Assembly (NCBI RefSeq): GCF_000001735.4
Contig: NC_003070.9
Span: forward strand, 9,114,001-9,178,000
Length of the DNA stretch: 64,000 nucleotides
Source: Arabidopsis thaliana
Taxonomy: Eukaryota; Streptophyta; Magnoliopsida; Brassicales; Brassicaceae
Direction of reading: 5' to 3'
Position 1 is the first letter of the stretch. Every line of letters starts with the position of its first letter. Positions 1-14,647 of the stretch are shown here, one piece after another. Below the pieces are notes generated by a model. The model saw only the letters and a list, made by a program, of their open reading frames with translations. It was not told the DNA's origin and did not search any database. Made by a program: the position numbers and the translations under genes.

Positions 1-755
1 CTCACAAAGCTTTATTCCATGGAAGAAGCCGCAACTCACAACAAGCAAGATGACTGCTGGGTCGTCATCGACGGCAAGGTCTACTCTTTTTCTCAATCTT
101 CTAATTTCAATCCTTGTTCATGTGTTTGTGAATCCTGAAGTTTCCTTCGCTTTCAGAAACCATATCTGTGTCTTGTTGCCTATAGAATCTAATGAAGAAT
201 CTTGTAATTGCTGTTTATATGTAGTTAGATTGAGCTAATCAGAATCTTCTTCCTCTTTTTTTTTGTTGATAATGTGTTGACTTCACAATCTTGGTCCCCA
301 AGAAAATGATATGGCTGATGCGTTCTCTTTACAGGTCTATGATGTATCCTCTTATATGGATGAGCATCCTGGAGGAGATGATGTGCTTCTTGCTGTCGCA
401 GGTAAGCTTCTTCTTCTTCCTCTTGCCCATCCTTGCTAAATGACTGATCTGTTGTTGTCTCTACTCTAATCCAAGTAAATGTGATGATGTTGTTGTTGAA
501 GGCAAAGATGCAACGGATGATTTTGAAGACGCAGGGCACAGCAAAGATGCTAGGGAACTTATGGAGAAGTATTTTATTGGCGAGCTAGATGAATCTTCTT
601 TACCGGAAATACCTGAGCTTAAGATCTACAAGAAGGACCAGCCACAAGACTCTGTTCAGAAGCTTTTTGACTTGACAAAGCAGTATTGGGTTGTTCCTGT
701 CTCCATTATCACCATCTCTGTAGCGGTTAGTGTCTTGTTCTCTCGCAAGACTTAA
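1..755 (+). CDS. CB5-A: Cytochrome b5, tail-anchored (5' end outside window)
   Basis: Three exons are visible: before 1 to 78, 335-401 and 502-755. They join in frame to give 132 residues plus about three missing N-terminal ones, matching the roughly 135 aa of plant cytochrome b5. The haem-binding core is clear: HPGGDD supplies the first axial His and GHSKDARE the second. The C-terminus has a single hydrophobic segment ([18 protein letters not shown]) followed by RKT, a tail anchor facing the membrane from the cytosol. The protein passes electrons to membrane-bound desaturases, hydroxylases and P450s. I recognise it as the CB5-A isoform, reported at the chloroplast outer envelope rather than the ER; the basic tail fits that, but location is not shown by sequence alone. 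The start codon and promoter lie left of the window. Confidence 0.93.
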
Positions 756-2009
756 TAAGTAGTAGTCTCTTTCTTACCTTGATATGCTCTGGGATATTGA
801 ATTACTTGGGGAATCAACTTTACACCCCCATTATAGATTTTTTGAATAACAGATATGATAGAGAGATAATTGTTATTTTTCATTTTTATCAGATTTTGAG
901 TTGAGATCATGTTTCAATACACTTATTATCGATATGATTATATATGATTAATGGATGGTTTGGTTTGCTGGTATCAATCTTTTTATTAGAAGAAGTCTTT
1001 GCATATCGTCCCTTTTGGTAGCAGATAACCTCGCAAAGCCGACGTTATCTATATAGCATTGATATTATGTAGTATCTGTCGATTTGATTCAGAAAGACCA
1101 AAAACATGTACCAAAATATCTTCCTTGCTTGTCCTTTTAGTATATGTAACTGAGAGAGTATGAGACACTGGTGGATCTATGATCATATAGCGATGAGAAT
1201 ATATTAGTTAGGATTGGAAATCCCAATTCCTGAAAGTTGGTAGCTCTATCTCTAGGTTCCAGTTGAGAAAGCCACTTCTTTGTAGAATTTCTTTGCTTTG
1301 TATTGGTACATGAGATCTCCTCTCAAGTTCATGCAATTATAGGACCTGATGTATCGCTAATTGCTTCTGAATTGAAATTGTCCACGGTCTATAAGACCAG
1401 CCAGTACCAAAAAGGGAATCCTGCAGGTTAGATCTTGTTGGTTCTGGCTTCTGTTGATGATAATGCTGGTGGTATTATGGTCTGCGTCAGCTTTGTCTAA
1501 TTCTTGCAACAACACTCCTTTGTTTTTTGAGTTGTGTTACTCTCCTTGATTGAAAATAACAACCAAAATTTTTCTTGGAAATCTAAAACAATTCAGGACT
1601 CGGTTCTCAGTTTTGATTGATTTCAACATCCCCCAAAATTTATAACAGTCAGCATCACTTGCAACAAATTGAGAAGAGACTATATCCAACGAGACATAAG
1701 TCTCCGACGCTCCCCAACTTCTAGAACCTCAACACCTAATTAAGCCTTTCATGGGTTTACGCATCAAATTAAATTATTTCCACAATTACCAAATTATAAA
1801 TTACTATTTTTAATAAAGTTCCCAAGTTATACGTATGTAGCTTTTTACACATATTAACAATGTGCAAAAAATTACTCGTTCAAATCATTTTACGCATATC
1901 TCAATCATGACACAAACACATCATTCAACCTTGAAGTAAAAATCACACTCCTTACATTAATAATATAAAGTTATATAATGGAGCAAATATAAAAGAAACA
2001 TGATGTAGT
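756..2009. other. Spacer after CB5-A
   Basis: This stretch holds the CB5-A 3' UTR and AT-rich spacer. No supportable gene, RNA or transposon was seen. A short open strip near 1340-1430 reads like protein on the plus strand for about 30 codons and then stops; it has no recognisable family. Confidence 0.5.
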
Positions 2010-2781
2010 TTACTCGAGGTTATCGGGTCCAAACCCATCGACATTCAGCTCCCTCCTGAGAAATTGAAAAACCACGTAAGCAGTAATTGGTTGAGGTCCT
2101 TGAGGAGGTGGAGCTTGGTGGATTTGAGAGAAATAGAGCAACGGAGAGGGATCACGAGTAATTCCTGTCAAACACAATAATAATAAAAATAAGATTGTGG
2201 AAGTGGATTTTACCAAAACAAATCTAAGAAAATAATTAAAATTACACTAAAATTATGATTATGGTAGAAAAATATAGACCTTTAACCAAACAAATCTAAG
2301 AAAAACTTAATTTTTTTTTATAGAAAAATTAGACTTTAAGTAAATAAAAAATCTAAGCAAAAAATAAAATTACACAAAAATATAACATTGTGGATTTTTT
2401 TTAAGAATTTTTACCAAAACAAATTAAGGAAAAACTAAAAGATCTTAGTATAAAAATATAGACTTAAGCATCTAAGGAAAAACTACGAGATCTTTGTAAT
2501 AAAACATTGACTTCAAATGAAAAACATCTAAGAAAAAACTAAAATAACACAAAGATATAAAAAAAAAAATTTTTACCAAAACAAATTTAAGAAAAAAAGA
2601 AAGAAAAATTAAACGTACCATGTGTAGCCATGATTTCTTTGAGTGTTGGTGGTTTAATTTGAGGAGGATCTTCGGTCTTCTTCACAATAAGAGTTACTTC
2701 TTTTACTCTTTTGGACTCTTCCTCCCTAGCATTTTTTGTTCTTGAGAACTTCATTAACTTTGCCAAAAACTTGTGATCCAT
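2010..2781 (-). CDS. Small two-exon hypothetical protein
   Basis: Exon 1 is 2619-2781 and exon 2 is 2010-2164. A GT donor at 2618 and an AG acceptor before 2164 join the frames exactly, giving 105 aa. The N-terminus is basic and charged (KFSRTKNAREEESKRVKEV), followed by a Pro-rich stretch (DPPQIKPPTLKEIM), another Pro/Gln region (HQAPPPQGPQPI) and a C-terminal helix-like segment (YVVFQFLRRELNVDGFGP). No signal peptide or membrane segment is visible. I do not recognise the family. Support comes from the matched splice sites with coding on both sides; the intron is AT-rich like its neighbours. It is probably a lineage-specific small gene lying between CB5-A and SP1L1. Confidence 0.6.
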
Positions 2782-3949
2782 AACTTAGCACATTGTAAAG
2801 ATCGGAAGCTTTTTTTCCTTTAAATAGTTGGTAAATCTTTGAAGCCATTTTTCTTAAAAGAGAAAGCTCTTGTTCGTTGTGAGCAAAAAGAAGAATATGT
2901 AGAGACTAGATAGAGTATGTTATGTATCTAATGTTGGCCTTGGCACACAAGGAATTTAGTTTTGTTTTGTTGTTATACTAGAGTTCAAGTGTTGTTACTA
3001 GTGGAGTTCAAGTGCATTTTCATTTTCAGTGGAGTTTGAACTCCATTGTAAATTTCTTAAAGTATCAACGTCATAAAATCATATAGTATCAACGTTTGAA
3101 AAGCAACATCATAAGCTCATTATCGAGCAAGTGTCAATTACGTCCCAGTCCCACAACGTCCAAACAGAGAAATCATAACAGTATAAATACATTGAGTCAT
3201 GGAGGAGAGTCTAATACTAATCTATATATAATCAATTCATGCAAATAAAAATGGAAAAAGCCACCATGCATGAAACAATTTGAAAAAAGAATATACTCAG
3301 AGACGCTTCTTTTGATAATAATTTCAAAAGAAAACAAAATAAAAACTAGGGACGCTGAGAATAAAAACGATAAACAATGACTTTTAGAAAATTAAAAGAC
3401 TAAATGGGGGAACAAGTAAGTAGGAACAAGAAATGGGAAGACTAAATTTAGAGATCTAGTTAGGGACATGGACACGAACATATTTTCTCAATAAGAGAGA
3501 ATGAAAGATAGAATAGAGAATGAAAGATATATAAATATGAGGATAAATTGTCATTTGATATTATAAATGTGGTATAAATAAAAAAAGTGAAGGCAAATGT
3601 GGTAGAAATGGAAATAGGTCCACTAAAATGTGGCATTTTTGTTAATTTTTCCGTTGAAGTTGGAACTAGCAACAAATAAAAAAAGTTCAATAGAAGGATA
3701 AAAAAAATTTACAAAGAAGGGCGTCGAATTCGCCTTCCAAACCATTGCATGGGGCACTCTTAACTCTCAAAGTCTTAACTAAATGAGCTAAGTGGTTTAA
3801 ATGGACTATTATCGATTACATAACTTTATTATTAATTAGCATGGGGCGTAACCCACCATGAGATAAAGCAGATTTAAGAGACGACCAAGTTAAAAAAGAT
3901 GAGAGCATATTTTCCCACAAGACCAAGAGTTGTGAATTAGAAGAAGCTG
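2782..3949. other. Spacer between small unknown gene and SP1L1
   Basis: AT-rich spacer containing the unknown gene's upstream region (2782-2950) and the SP1L1 3' UTR (about 3830-3949). Open frames here are short, hydrophobic and without codon structure; I see no gene. Confidence 0.5.
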
Positions 3950-4611
3950 CTAGTTGCTTCCGCCACCACCGAAGAGGTAATCCAGAGATGAGCCGCCTCC
4001 AGGGGCTGCATGAACCTTGGTCGATGGCCGGTCCTGCATTCAACCAAAACTGCGTTAGTAAACTGTGCCTTGGTTCACCAAAACGTAGATCTTTAGATGA
4101 TTATATGTAAACAAGAAATGATACTCCTAGCAAACGCTCATTCAAAAACTTGAGTGACGTTGTTTAATTTCATATCTTAACGCACCGAAGTATCAAGCAA
4201 ATTTCCCTATTTCAAATGAATAACCGCAATAGGAAAGTAGGAAACTTCAGAGATGCTTTTGAAAATATATGCTAGTTGTGGACAAGGTTTTTGCTTTTGG
4301 TAAATGACATATCCAGGGGATAAAATTAAACAACAATCTTATTTAATCAATACCGTAAGGAAGTTGCCTGTGTTCTGTCCATCTGCTCGAATGTAGTTGT
4401 TTGTAGAGGATTTATTGATACCAGCAGGTATTTGCTTGGTAACATTAACCGTCTGAGCAGCAACATGTTTTGGTGAAGGATCAGCACTTATAGGCAGAGT
4501 TTCAGATGATGGTGCAGGAGCATTGTTAATGGCTGGCTTTGGAGCTTCTCCGCTACCAAAAAGATACCCTAAAGAACTTTGCCCACCACCTACGCTCACT
4601 CCACGACCCAT
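3950..4611 (-). CDS. SP1L1: SPIRAL1-like microtubule-associated protein
   Basis: Coding exons are 4354-4611 and 3950-4033, giving 113 aa, the normal size for SPIRAL1-like proteins. The family is defined by near-identical short ends: GGGQSSLGYLFGSG near the N-terminus (residues about 7-20) and GGGSSLDYLFGGGG at the extreme C-terminus; both are present. The middle is Ala/Pro/Thr-rich and ends in a conserved NNYIRADGQNTGNFLTDRPS stretch. SPR1-family proteins bind cortical microtubules and support straight, anisotropic cell expansion. The chosen start (4611) begins MGRGVSVGGG as in the family. The open frame runs upstream but contains no ATG, and a likely acceptor at about 4629 suggests an intron in the 5' leader. 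Confidence 0.93.
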
Positions 4612-5020
4612 TCGATTTCCTGTTCCTCTAAAAGACAAAATGCCAGTGACGACGACGATATATGAAGCAAAATCAAATCAACTTCATATTCTATATAAAA
4701 GGCCAAAACAGATATTTCCAACAGAAACATTATGAAACAGTAATCGCTATCTATCATAACGTCCATTGAATTTTTGGCAAATTACTGTTGTTTAAATCCA
4801 GTAATCAAATTACCAGATAGATAATATATAATGTTGTTAGAAAAAAAATGAAAAATTAAATAGTAATAAATGACAAAAATAAATAAAAAAATTAAGAACA
4901 AGTTTCCCAAATTGGGTTTTGTTCTTCTCACTGTCAGAGCAACTTTCAAAAACAAATCTCTAAAATGTAACAAGAATCCTAGAACCGGTTTGGTTTACAT
5001 GTATCCGGTTTACAAAAATA

Positions 5021-7203
5021 TCAGGATGATTTCTTGAACGGTATTTGAGATATCTCGACGAGGATTTTGTTCAAGGACTGAGGCCGAGAGAAGAACGGTG
5101 CGTGATCGGAGCCTTTGAGCTGAAAAACTTGTTCCGGTGGGTTCAATTTGATCATTGCTTCCTGGAGAAGAACCGGTACAGCGTAATCTTCCATGGTTTT
5201 GATGTAGAACCGTCGGATAGAACCGTAGTTTTTCTCCGACACGTGAACCTTTTCGCTGACCGGTGCGAATGGGATCGGTCTAATGGATACCGATGCCAAT
5301 GCGAGGTCCTATGATACAAAAAAAATATCGGTTCAGTAATCAAATCGAAGTGCCCCGGTATAAGATTGATTGGTTCGGTTTTAATTTACCTTTGGAGGGC
5401 TTTGATTAAAGAGAAAGTCTCTAAGCAAAGATCTGTCAAAATCAACGGCAGTTGGAGGATTCTTTTTGCCGTTGGCGTACAGAAATATCTGTGCTTGTTG
5501 CATCAGATCATTTGACCCCAGCTGAAAGAATTACATATTAATACAGTTAAAAATAAATTTGTAAGCATTAGAGATTCTTTTTATCTTAATGAAAAGGTAA
5601 ATGCACTATGTTAATCAATTTTGATACTATTTTGCAAATATATGAAAACTTGGATTTATGTATCATTTTTGCAAAAAAAAAATAATAAAAATTGTAACAT
5701 TTTTGCAAATAGCATGATATTTTAAAAATAATTTAACCAAATACAACATTATTTTATTTTATTTTGCTAAACAAATACAACATTATTTTATCCGTTGACA
5801 CGCTATTTTTACATGATATATCATGTTATTTGATTAAAAAGACTTAAAAGGTCTATCTATTAATTCTATAATTTTGTTATGGTATCATTTTTACAAATAA
5901 ATACCAAATGTAAGCTATACACATGATTAAAAAGTACCTGTTGATTAAAGAGATCAAGAGTGCTTTGGCCATTAGCCAACATAGCAGCAGAGATAAAGAC
6001 AGCTTTGGCGATCTTTGTAGGAAACATCTCCATCGCATAGGACATACAAGCTCCTCCAAAATCATGTCCCACCAGTATCACCTGTTATAATATTAATTTC
6101 TTAAACATGATCCAATTGTTGTAACTTTTCATCATCAATTAGCACTGGAAAGACTGGTTTATAAGACAAAGTTGGAACCTTCTCGGTGGGTTTGAGGGAT
6201 TCGAAGAAATGGAGGAGAGGCTTGGAGTAGTGAGCGAGGCTGGTGATGTTGTTTGTGTCAATCGAGCTCACACCTGAACCGGTCAACTCAACAGCATCGA
6301 CTTGGAAACCATGCTTCTCTAAAAGAGTTATGGTTTTGTACCAACACCAAGCTCCGAACCCACCACCATGAACCAGCACAAACCGCTTCGTCTCCGAACC
6401 TTCCACCTTATTTAGCTCCTGTCACACATACATGTCACCACATAAATAAGCTGCGATTGCTCAAAGAGCAGCTTTTGTTTGAGTTTGCATGCGAAAATTA
6501 ATATTCTTCAAATATAACAATATTTCTAATTTTAATTATTAATCAACATAAAAAAATTGTTGTTTGAATTTGGAAAACAGTTATCATATTTTAAAGTATA
6601 AATTCATGCAATGAAACAATCTTAACGTATGGTTAATTAGGCTAATTCATTAGTTTTAAGACAAGTACTTGCCTTGTCAACGAGCTGGTTAGGCTTGATC
6701 ATGGGATCGGTACTGGACCTTTGCCTAGAGCTAGAGCTTCTTACGAATCCCGCGCTTGACTTCTTAGGAGTCTGGACGGCTGAAACGGGTCCTGAGCTGG
6801 TACCCGATGGCTGAGCAGAGGGATATACAACAGAGGTGGAGCGTCTGAAACTAGGAGGAACAACAGAGTTGCTGTTACGAGGGGTTTGGTTGAAGAGGAG
6901 ATTAGTGGCTGCTAGTGTCTGCTCTTGAATTATATGAGAGTCTTTTTCGTGGTCTTGATGATGATGATGATGTCTCTCTCTTATCTTCTTCGTCTTTGCT
7001 TTGATCCCGCCTTTCTTGGAAGACGAAGTGGATGATGATCCAGAGCAGGAGAGCGAAGGAAGTAGCGTCCTCCTTCTAAATGAAGGCATCAGCGACAGAC
7101 GACGCACGTATTTGTATTTCCCGGAGTTATTTCCTCCTCCGCCGGAAGATTTCTTGGGACGTTGTTCCTGCTCGTGAGATATGCATGTGAACGAGTTCCC
7201 CAT
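5021..7203 (-). CDS. MES13: Methylesterase-like alpha/beta hydrolase, plastid type
   Basis: Five exons (6673-7203, 6179-6418, 5938-6081, 5390-5521, 5021-5308) join in frame to 444 aa. Residues 1-177 form a long Ser/Arg-rich leader with a His run, as in the plastid-targeted MES11-15 group. The alpha/beta-hydrolase core follows: oxyanion region VLVHGGGFGAWCWYK, nucleophile elbow GHDFGG, acid in TMEDYAVP and base in GSDHAPFF. Active MES enzymes use Ser at the elbow to hydrolyse methyl esters such as methyl salicylate or methyl-IAA; here residue 264 is Asp, so ordinary ester hydrolysis is doubtful. The first intron uses a GC donor (AAG followed by GCAAGT at 6672); a GT choice there would break the frame. 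The ATG at 7203 is the first in frame with the MGNSFTC start. Confidence 0.93.
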
Positions 7204-8029
7204 TTTTCTGAATTTGCTATGTGTTAGTTTCTCAACAAAACAACAAAAGAGAATGTTTATAGATACTACATGTTCCCATATTCGTGCTTGCCTCTGTTGG
7301 TGGTTGATAACGAAACAGTTGAGACCTTCACGTTGTGACAAAAGGTATGTGCTGCACTAGACATTACATGTACTCTCAAAAAACTAATTATTTGACTAAA
7401 TCTGACTGGTAATCAGAAATATATCTGAGAAATAACTGTGCTCAGAGTTGGAATGTTTGTAATTTGACATATAATAAGACAATACTCTATTATAAATTGT
7501 TATATGTAAAATTAAATTTGGTTGCCAAAGACGGAGAGACAGATGTATAGTGAAGGAACATGGAGGGCACATTCTGTTGACTTTCAAGATGAGTCAAGTG
7601 CAGGCGAAAGCCAAAAAAGTATAAATCTATTACAAGATACAATAATAAACCTGAAATGTTAGGTGTCTCCAGCTCCATAAAAGAGCATAGATTAAGCTTG
7701 GTCGTCTTGCTACCTATAAATTAATGCTAAGCTCAGCCACAGTCATCTTCTTTCAACCAAACGAGTTTCCTCTAAATGTTTACCATCAGTCTCCAGTGGT
7801 ATCCGTGTTCGATCTCCATCAGAATAGAAATAGTTATATCTGCATTCAGAGAGAGAAATGATTCTTACAAAAAGAACCAGAGATTTTGCTTTCTTGTTCA
7901 TCAGAAGCTTTTAGTCAGAAACTTGTAATCTCTAGGAACAGAGGTATAGAGATGTAAATGTTCTGTCTATGCCAAGTTCAAAAACTGATGAGAGATATCG
8001 GTTGTGTTTTACCTTGTTATAAGCAAAAT
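7204..8029. other. MES13 upstream region and RID1 3' flank
   Basis: Holds the MES13 promoter and leader (about 7204-7400) and the RID1 3' UTR (about 7740-8029). No other gene is supportable; open frames are short and lack splice or codon support. Confidence 0.5.
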
Positions 8030-11368
<3,339 letters not shown>

Positions 11369-12900
11369 CCCCAAAAATTCCACAAGGTTTCTTCAAAGTA
11401 GTTTAAGCTCAATTTTTCCGAACGGGGCAAGAAATTCAACAACAGAAGTAGTTAAGATCGAGCTCAATTCGAACAGCACCTTTCTCAGAGACGATGTTTA
11501 TGGGGGGGTCTCTGGGCCTGTGCTCCTTTCGTCTCCTTATTCTGGTTCTGAGAAAATAAAAATAAAAACTCTCTTAGGAAAAAAAGAAATTAGGTTTTGC
11601 CACATTTTGGTTCGATTCAATATACCGGGACGGTTGAACCGGTACAGTAATACGGGAAACAAAATTATTTTCTGTTCGCTTCCTCCGGATTGGTTTCTTA
11701 TGACCCGGCCCAGTCATAGCATTCCATGGCCCAATATATTTATTAACTGCAATCTTTGATTTCTAATGGTCCATCCATAAGTTTAAGACTAAGCTAATCA
11801 ATATGACTTGTATTATGTATTTTAGATGCACACTTGCGTTATGTATGATGAATGATTTTATAAACTTATGTACTGTATGTTAGATTGGAATCAGATTTTA
11901 TGTTAAATGATTTTTATTTCGATATGTTTTTGTTTATAGTATGCAATATCACAAGATTAGGTATATCAATATATATAGCTCTCTAAAATGTAAAACCACA
12001 TATAATAGCCAATAAAAAACAGTTCAATACTTCTACCGTACCCAAAAAATATTTGTTTTAAAAGAGTGAATTATATCATATATAAAATGTCATAACTAAA
12101 TTATATATAATAATTCTCAAAAACTATTATATACGCATATATTATAACCCTAAATATGACGGTACACAAATATATATTAATGCAGTATAAATTGTTATTG
12201 TAAAAAGATTTATGATACAAAAATACATAAAATTATACCTACCATAGATGGCGATGTTATATCATTTGTGAATTCGGTATGTTATATGTATGATAGCTGA
12301 TTTTTTGCGCTAACTACGTACATAGTTTTTGTACTGTGCCATCTATCCGTGAGAATGCCAAACTTTCAAGACTTTTCGAATATTACAAGCTATGTGTCTC
12401 AATTACGAAAAAATATATTCATGTTGGAAATTTTGTACCCGTAGGAAATGTTTTAGGATATGCATTTGTTATGGCGAGTCAATGACTGACGAATGATGAG
12501 CCTGTAATATTAAACGAATCGTTATCTAAATTATTACATAATTAAAAGTCATAGTTTATTTCATAATTATTAGTTTTAGTTTTATCATCATCTGTTTTCA
12601 CCAAGAAAGAAAAAAAAAACTTTTTGAGTATAATTTTTTTAAAATGAATAGTTTTTCTAGATTTTTTAATAATATTTGTAAAAACTATGTTTCCTAATTA
12701 TTTTATTTTGTTCTTTTTCTCAAAATTTTAATTATTAATTAAGTGCAAAAAGTCTTTTTGAGAGAATAATAAGATACCGAACAAATTTTAAAATATTGTA
12801 GTGTACATTTCAAATTTCTAGTAAAATTTAGAGCATACAATCCAATATTTCAACCTTTTATCTATGCAGAGTTAAGGTAAACATAATTTTCTTCTAACAA
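11369..12900. other. Spacer between RID1 and FOX1
   Basis: The first 250 bases are the RID1 promoter and leader. From about 11760 to 12900 the DNA is very AT-rich with no gene or clear repeat; FOX1 3' UTR should occupy the last 100-200 bases. Confidence 0.5.
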
Positions 12901-14508
12901 TTACAATTCGTCGTCTCTCCTCACCCTTGATAAAAGAGGGGGAATACTCTGTTCGTTTTTGAAGAAATTCTCAGGATCACTCTTAGCTTTAACATCCATC
13001 AATCTCTTCAAATTCCCCAAGAAATACTTGTATCCATAGATCTTAGCCTCATCCACGTCTGTCTCACCGCTTGGATTGCTTCCAATATCAATGTCTCTGT
13101 AATTAAAGAAGGCCTCTCTCGGGTTACTTGACACGTACGGTTCTGCAACCTCGTAGAGCTCCTTCATAATACTCAGGTTACTCTCTGTGGCGTTTGGGTC
13201 CAACCATGTGGTATAGTATTGAACCTTGAACAAGTTTCCTTTCCGGTGAGGAAACGCTGTGGCGTTTGACGGAATCCGATCCATCATTCCACCGTAAGGG
13301 TTGAAGTGCAGCCACACAATATTGTTGAATTTCAACATTGTCTTCCAAATCTTCTCCAGTCCTTCTTTGGGGATTGGCTTTTTGACGTAATCCGATTTAC
13401 TCTTAAAGAATACTGGATCCGTAGGTCTACCTAGAAGGACGGTCTTCGGAGTACCCGCTGGTAACATAGCCCAAAACAACGTCGTGTTAAGCCAGCTCAT
13501 TTCTTGACAATCTTCACGTCTTAGCCCTAATTCAGGAAAGCTCTGGTTCATTATCTCCATCAGCTCATCGGTTCGACCCAAGAACTGAGCCCAGAATACA
13601 ATCGCGATGGTTCTCTCGCCGTGTTTTGTTCCATTTACTACCTGAGGCATTGCTCTCAAGAAAAGATTATCAGGGAATTTGTTAGCGACAAGCTGCCACT
13701 TGTAGACAACATCAGTGCCTCCTTGTTCCAATGTTTTGTTAACCTGAAACACTGTAAAGATCTTTGGAACCTCCACGAGGTTTATTTTCCAAGAGAGTAT
13801 AACTCCGAAACTCGCACCACCACCGCCGCGAATCGCCCAAAAGAGATCTTCTCCCATGGTAGATCGATTCAAGAGCTTGCCGTTGACATCAACTAATTCA
13901 GCATCAATGACATGATCCACTGTGGTTCCGAATTTTCTCATCAGATTTCCATACCCTCCACCGCTTATGTGTCCTCCAGCTCCTACCGTAGCGCAAATGC
14001 CAGCAGGGAACGCTAACGTTTGGCTTGCCTCATCGATCTTCACGTAGAGCTCTCCCAAGGTCGCACCAGCTTGGACCCATGCTTTCTTGCTTGACACGTC
14101 GACAGTAATATCCCTCAGTTTGTGCATATCAAGAATGACAAATGGCACAGACGACACGTAAGAAAGTCCTTCGTTGTCATGACCACCGCTTCGGATACGG
14201 ATCTGGATACCATTGGACTTTGCGCAGACCACCGTTGCCTGAACATGAGATACATCTTTCGCCACTACGATGGCTAGTAGGTTTTTGTTGTTAGGGTTCG
14301 AGAACCTCGTGTTTTTCGTGTATGACACGTAAGAAGACAAGAAGGTGGTGGTGTTATCGACGGTAAAGATGGCATCGGTGATTGGATTCTCCGGACTAGC
14401 CTGATACCGAAGGCATTCAATAAAGTTTCCAGAATTTGGTTTCGTCACTGCTGCTTCTAAGCCCGAAACCAAAAGAACAAGATACAAACCAAAAAGTGCT
14501 TCTTTCAT
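12901..14508 (-). CDS. FOX1: BBE-like FAD oxidase FOX1 (BBE-like 3)
   Basis: Intronless, 535 aa. Order: signal peptide (about 1-20), Cys32 and Cys95 forming the family disulphide, FAD-binding PCMH domain with RSGGHD (His110) and GICATVGAGGH (Cys172) as the two covalent FAD anchors, then the BBE C-terminal segment NYRDIDIG. Val175, three residues after Cys172, is the position where Val gives oxidase and Leu dehydrogenase activity in this family, so an H2O2-producing oxidase is expected. Active-site positions are Asn112, Tyr186, Lys428, Gln430 and Tyr470. Known role: conversion of indole cyanohydrin to indole-3-carbonyl nitrile between CYP71A12 and CYP82C2 in the 4-OH-ICN defence pathway. Unlike its four neighbours it has an extended C-terminus ending DDEL. 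Confidence 0.96.
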   Translation of the reverse strand: MKEALFGLYLVLLVSGLEAAVTKPNSGNFIECLRYQASPENPITDAIFTVDNTTTFLSSYVSYTKNTRFSNPNNKNLLAIVVAKDVSHVQATVVCAKSNGIQIRIRSGGHDNEGLSYVSSVPFVILDMHKLRDITVDVSSKKAWVQAGATLGELYVKIDEASQTLAFPAGICATVGAGGHISGGGYGNLMRKFGTTVDHVIDAELVDVNGKLLNRSTMGEDLFWAIRGGGGASFGVILSWKINLVEVPKIFTVFQVNKTLEQGGTDVVYKWQLVANKFPDNLFLRAMPQVVNGTKHGERTIAIVFWAQFLGRTDELMEIMNQSFPELGLRREDCQEMSWLNTTLFWAMLPAGTPKTVLLGRPTDPVFFKSKSDYVKKPIPKEGLEKIWKTMLKFNNIVWLHFNPYGGMMDRIPSNATAFPHRKGNLFKVQYYTTWLDPNATESNLSIMKELYEVAEPYVSSNPREAFFNYRDIDIGSNPSGETDVDEAKIYGYKYFLGNLKRLMDVKAKSDPENFFKNEQSIPPLLSRVRRDDEL

Positions 14509-14543
14509 TTTGCTGTTTGGTTCATTATGCCTCTACTTTGTAA

Positions 14544-14549
14544 TTTATA
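14544..14549 (-). promoter_or_regulatory. FOX1 TATA box
   Basis: Minus-strand TATAAA about 36 bases before the FOX1 ATG, in the context ATTCTATAAA. The corresponding position before BBE6 and BBE7 has CTATAAAC, before BBE5 TATATAAAC, and before BBE4 TATATATAG, so the core promoter is conserved across the tandem copies. It implies a short 5' leader. Confidence 0.6.
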
Positions 14550-14583
14550 GAATACCAATATATATGGAGACAATAATTTCAAC

Positions 14584-14647
14584 TTGACAATCTTGACCAT
14601 TTTTTCCATATCGGTGTACTTTTGAATTTGGTTTGACTTTTCGTCAA
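14584..14647. promoter_or_regulatory. W-box cluster upstream of FOX1
   Basis: Four TGAC cores in W-box context lie within 64 bases: TTGACA (14584), TTGACC (14593), TTGACT (14633) and GTCAA (14643, opposite strand). They are about 75-140 bases before the ATG. W-boxes bind WRKY factors; FOX1 and its pathway partners are known pathogen-responsive genes under WRKY33. Binding at these particular sites is inference. Confidence 0.55.

Noticed and set aside
1335-1500. Coding-like strip downstream of CB5-A
   Set aside because: Only about 30 codons before a stop, no recognisable family, no splice sites.
4523-4735. Plus-strand open frame over SP1L1
   Set aside because: Antisense shadow of SP1L1 exon 1.
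13621-13896. Plus-strand open frames opposite every BBE gene (also at 16791, 19909, 25570, 28511)
   Set aside because: They recur at the same position in all copies because they are antisense shadows of conserved BBE coding sequence.
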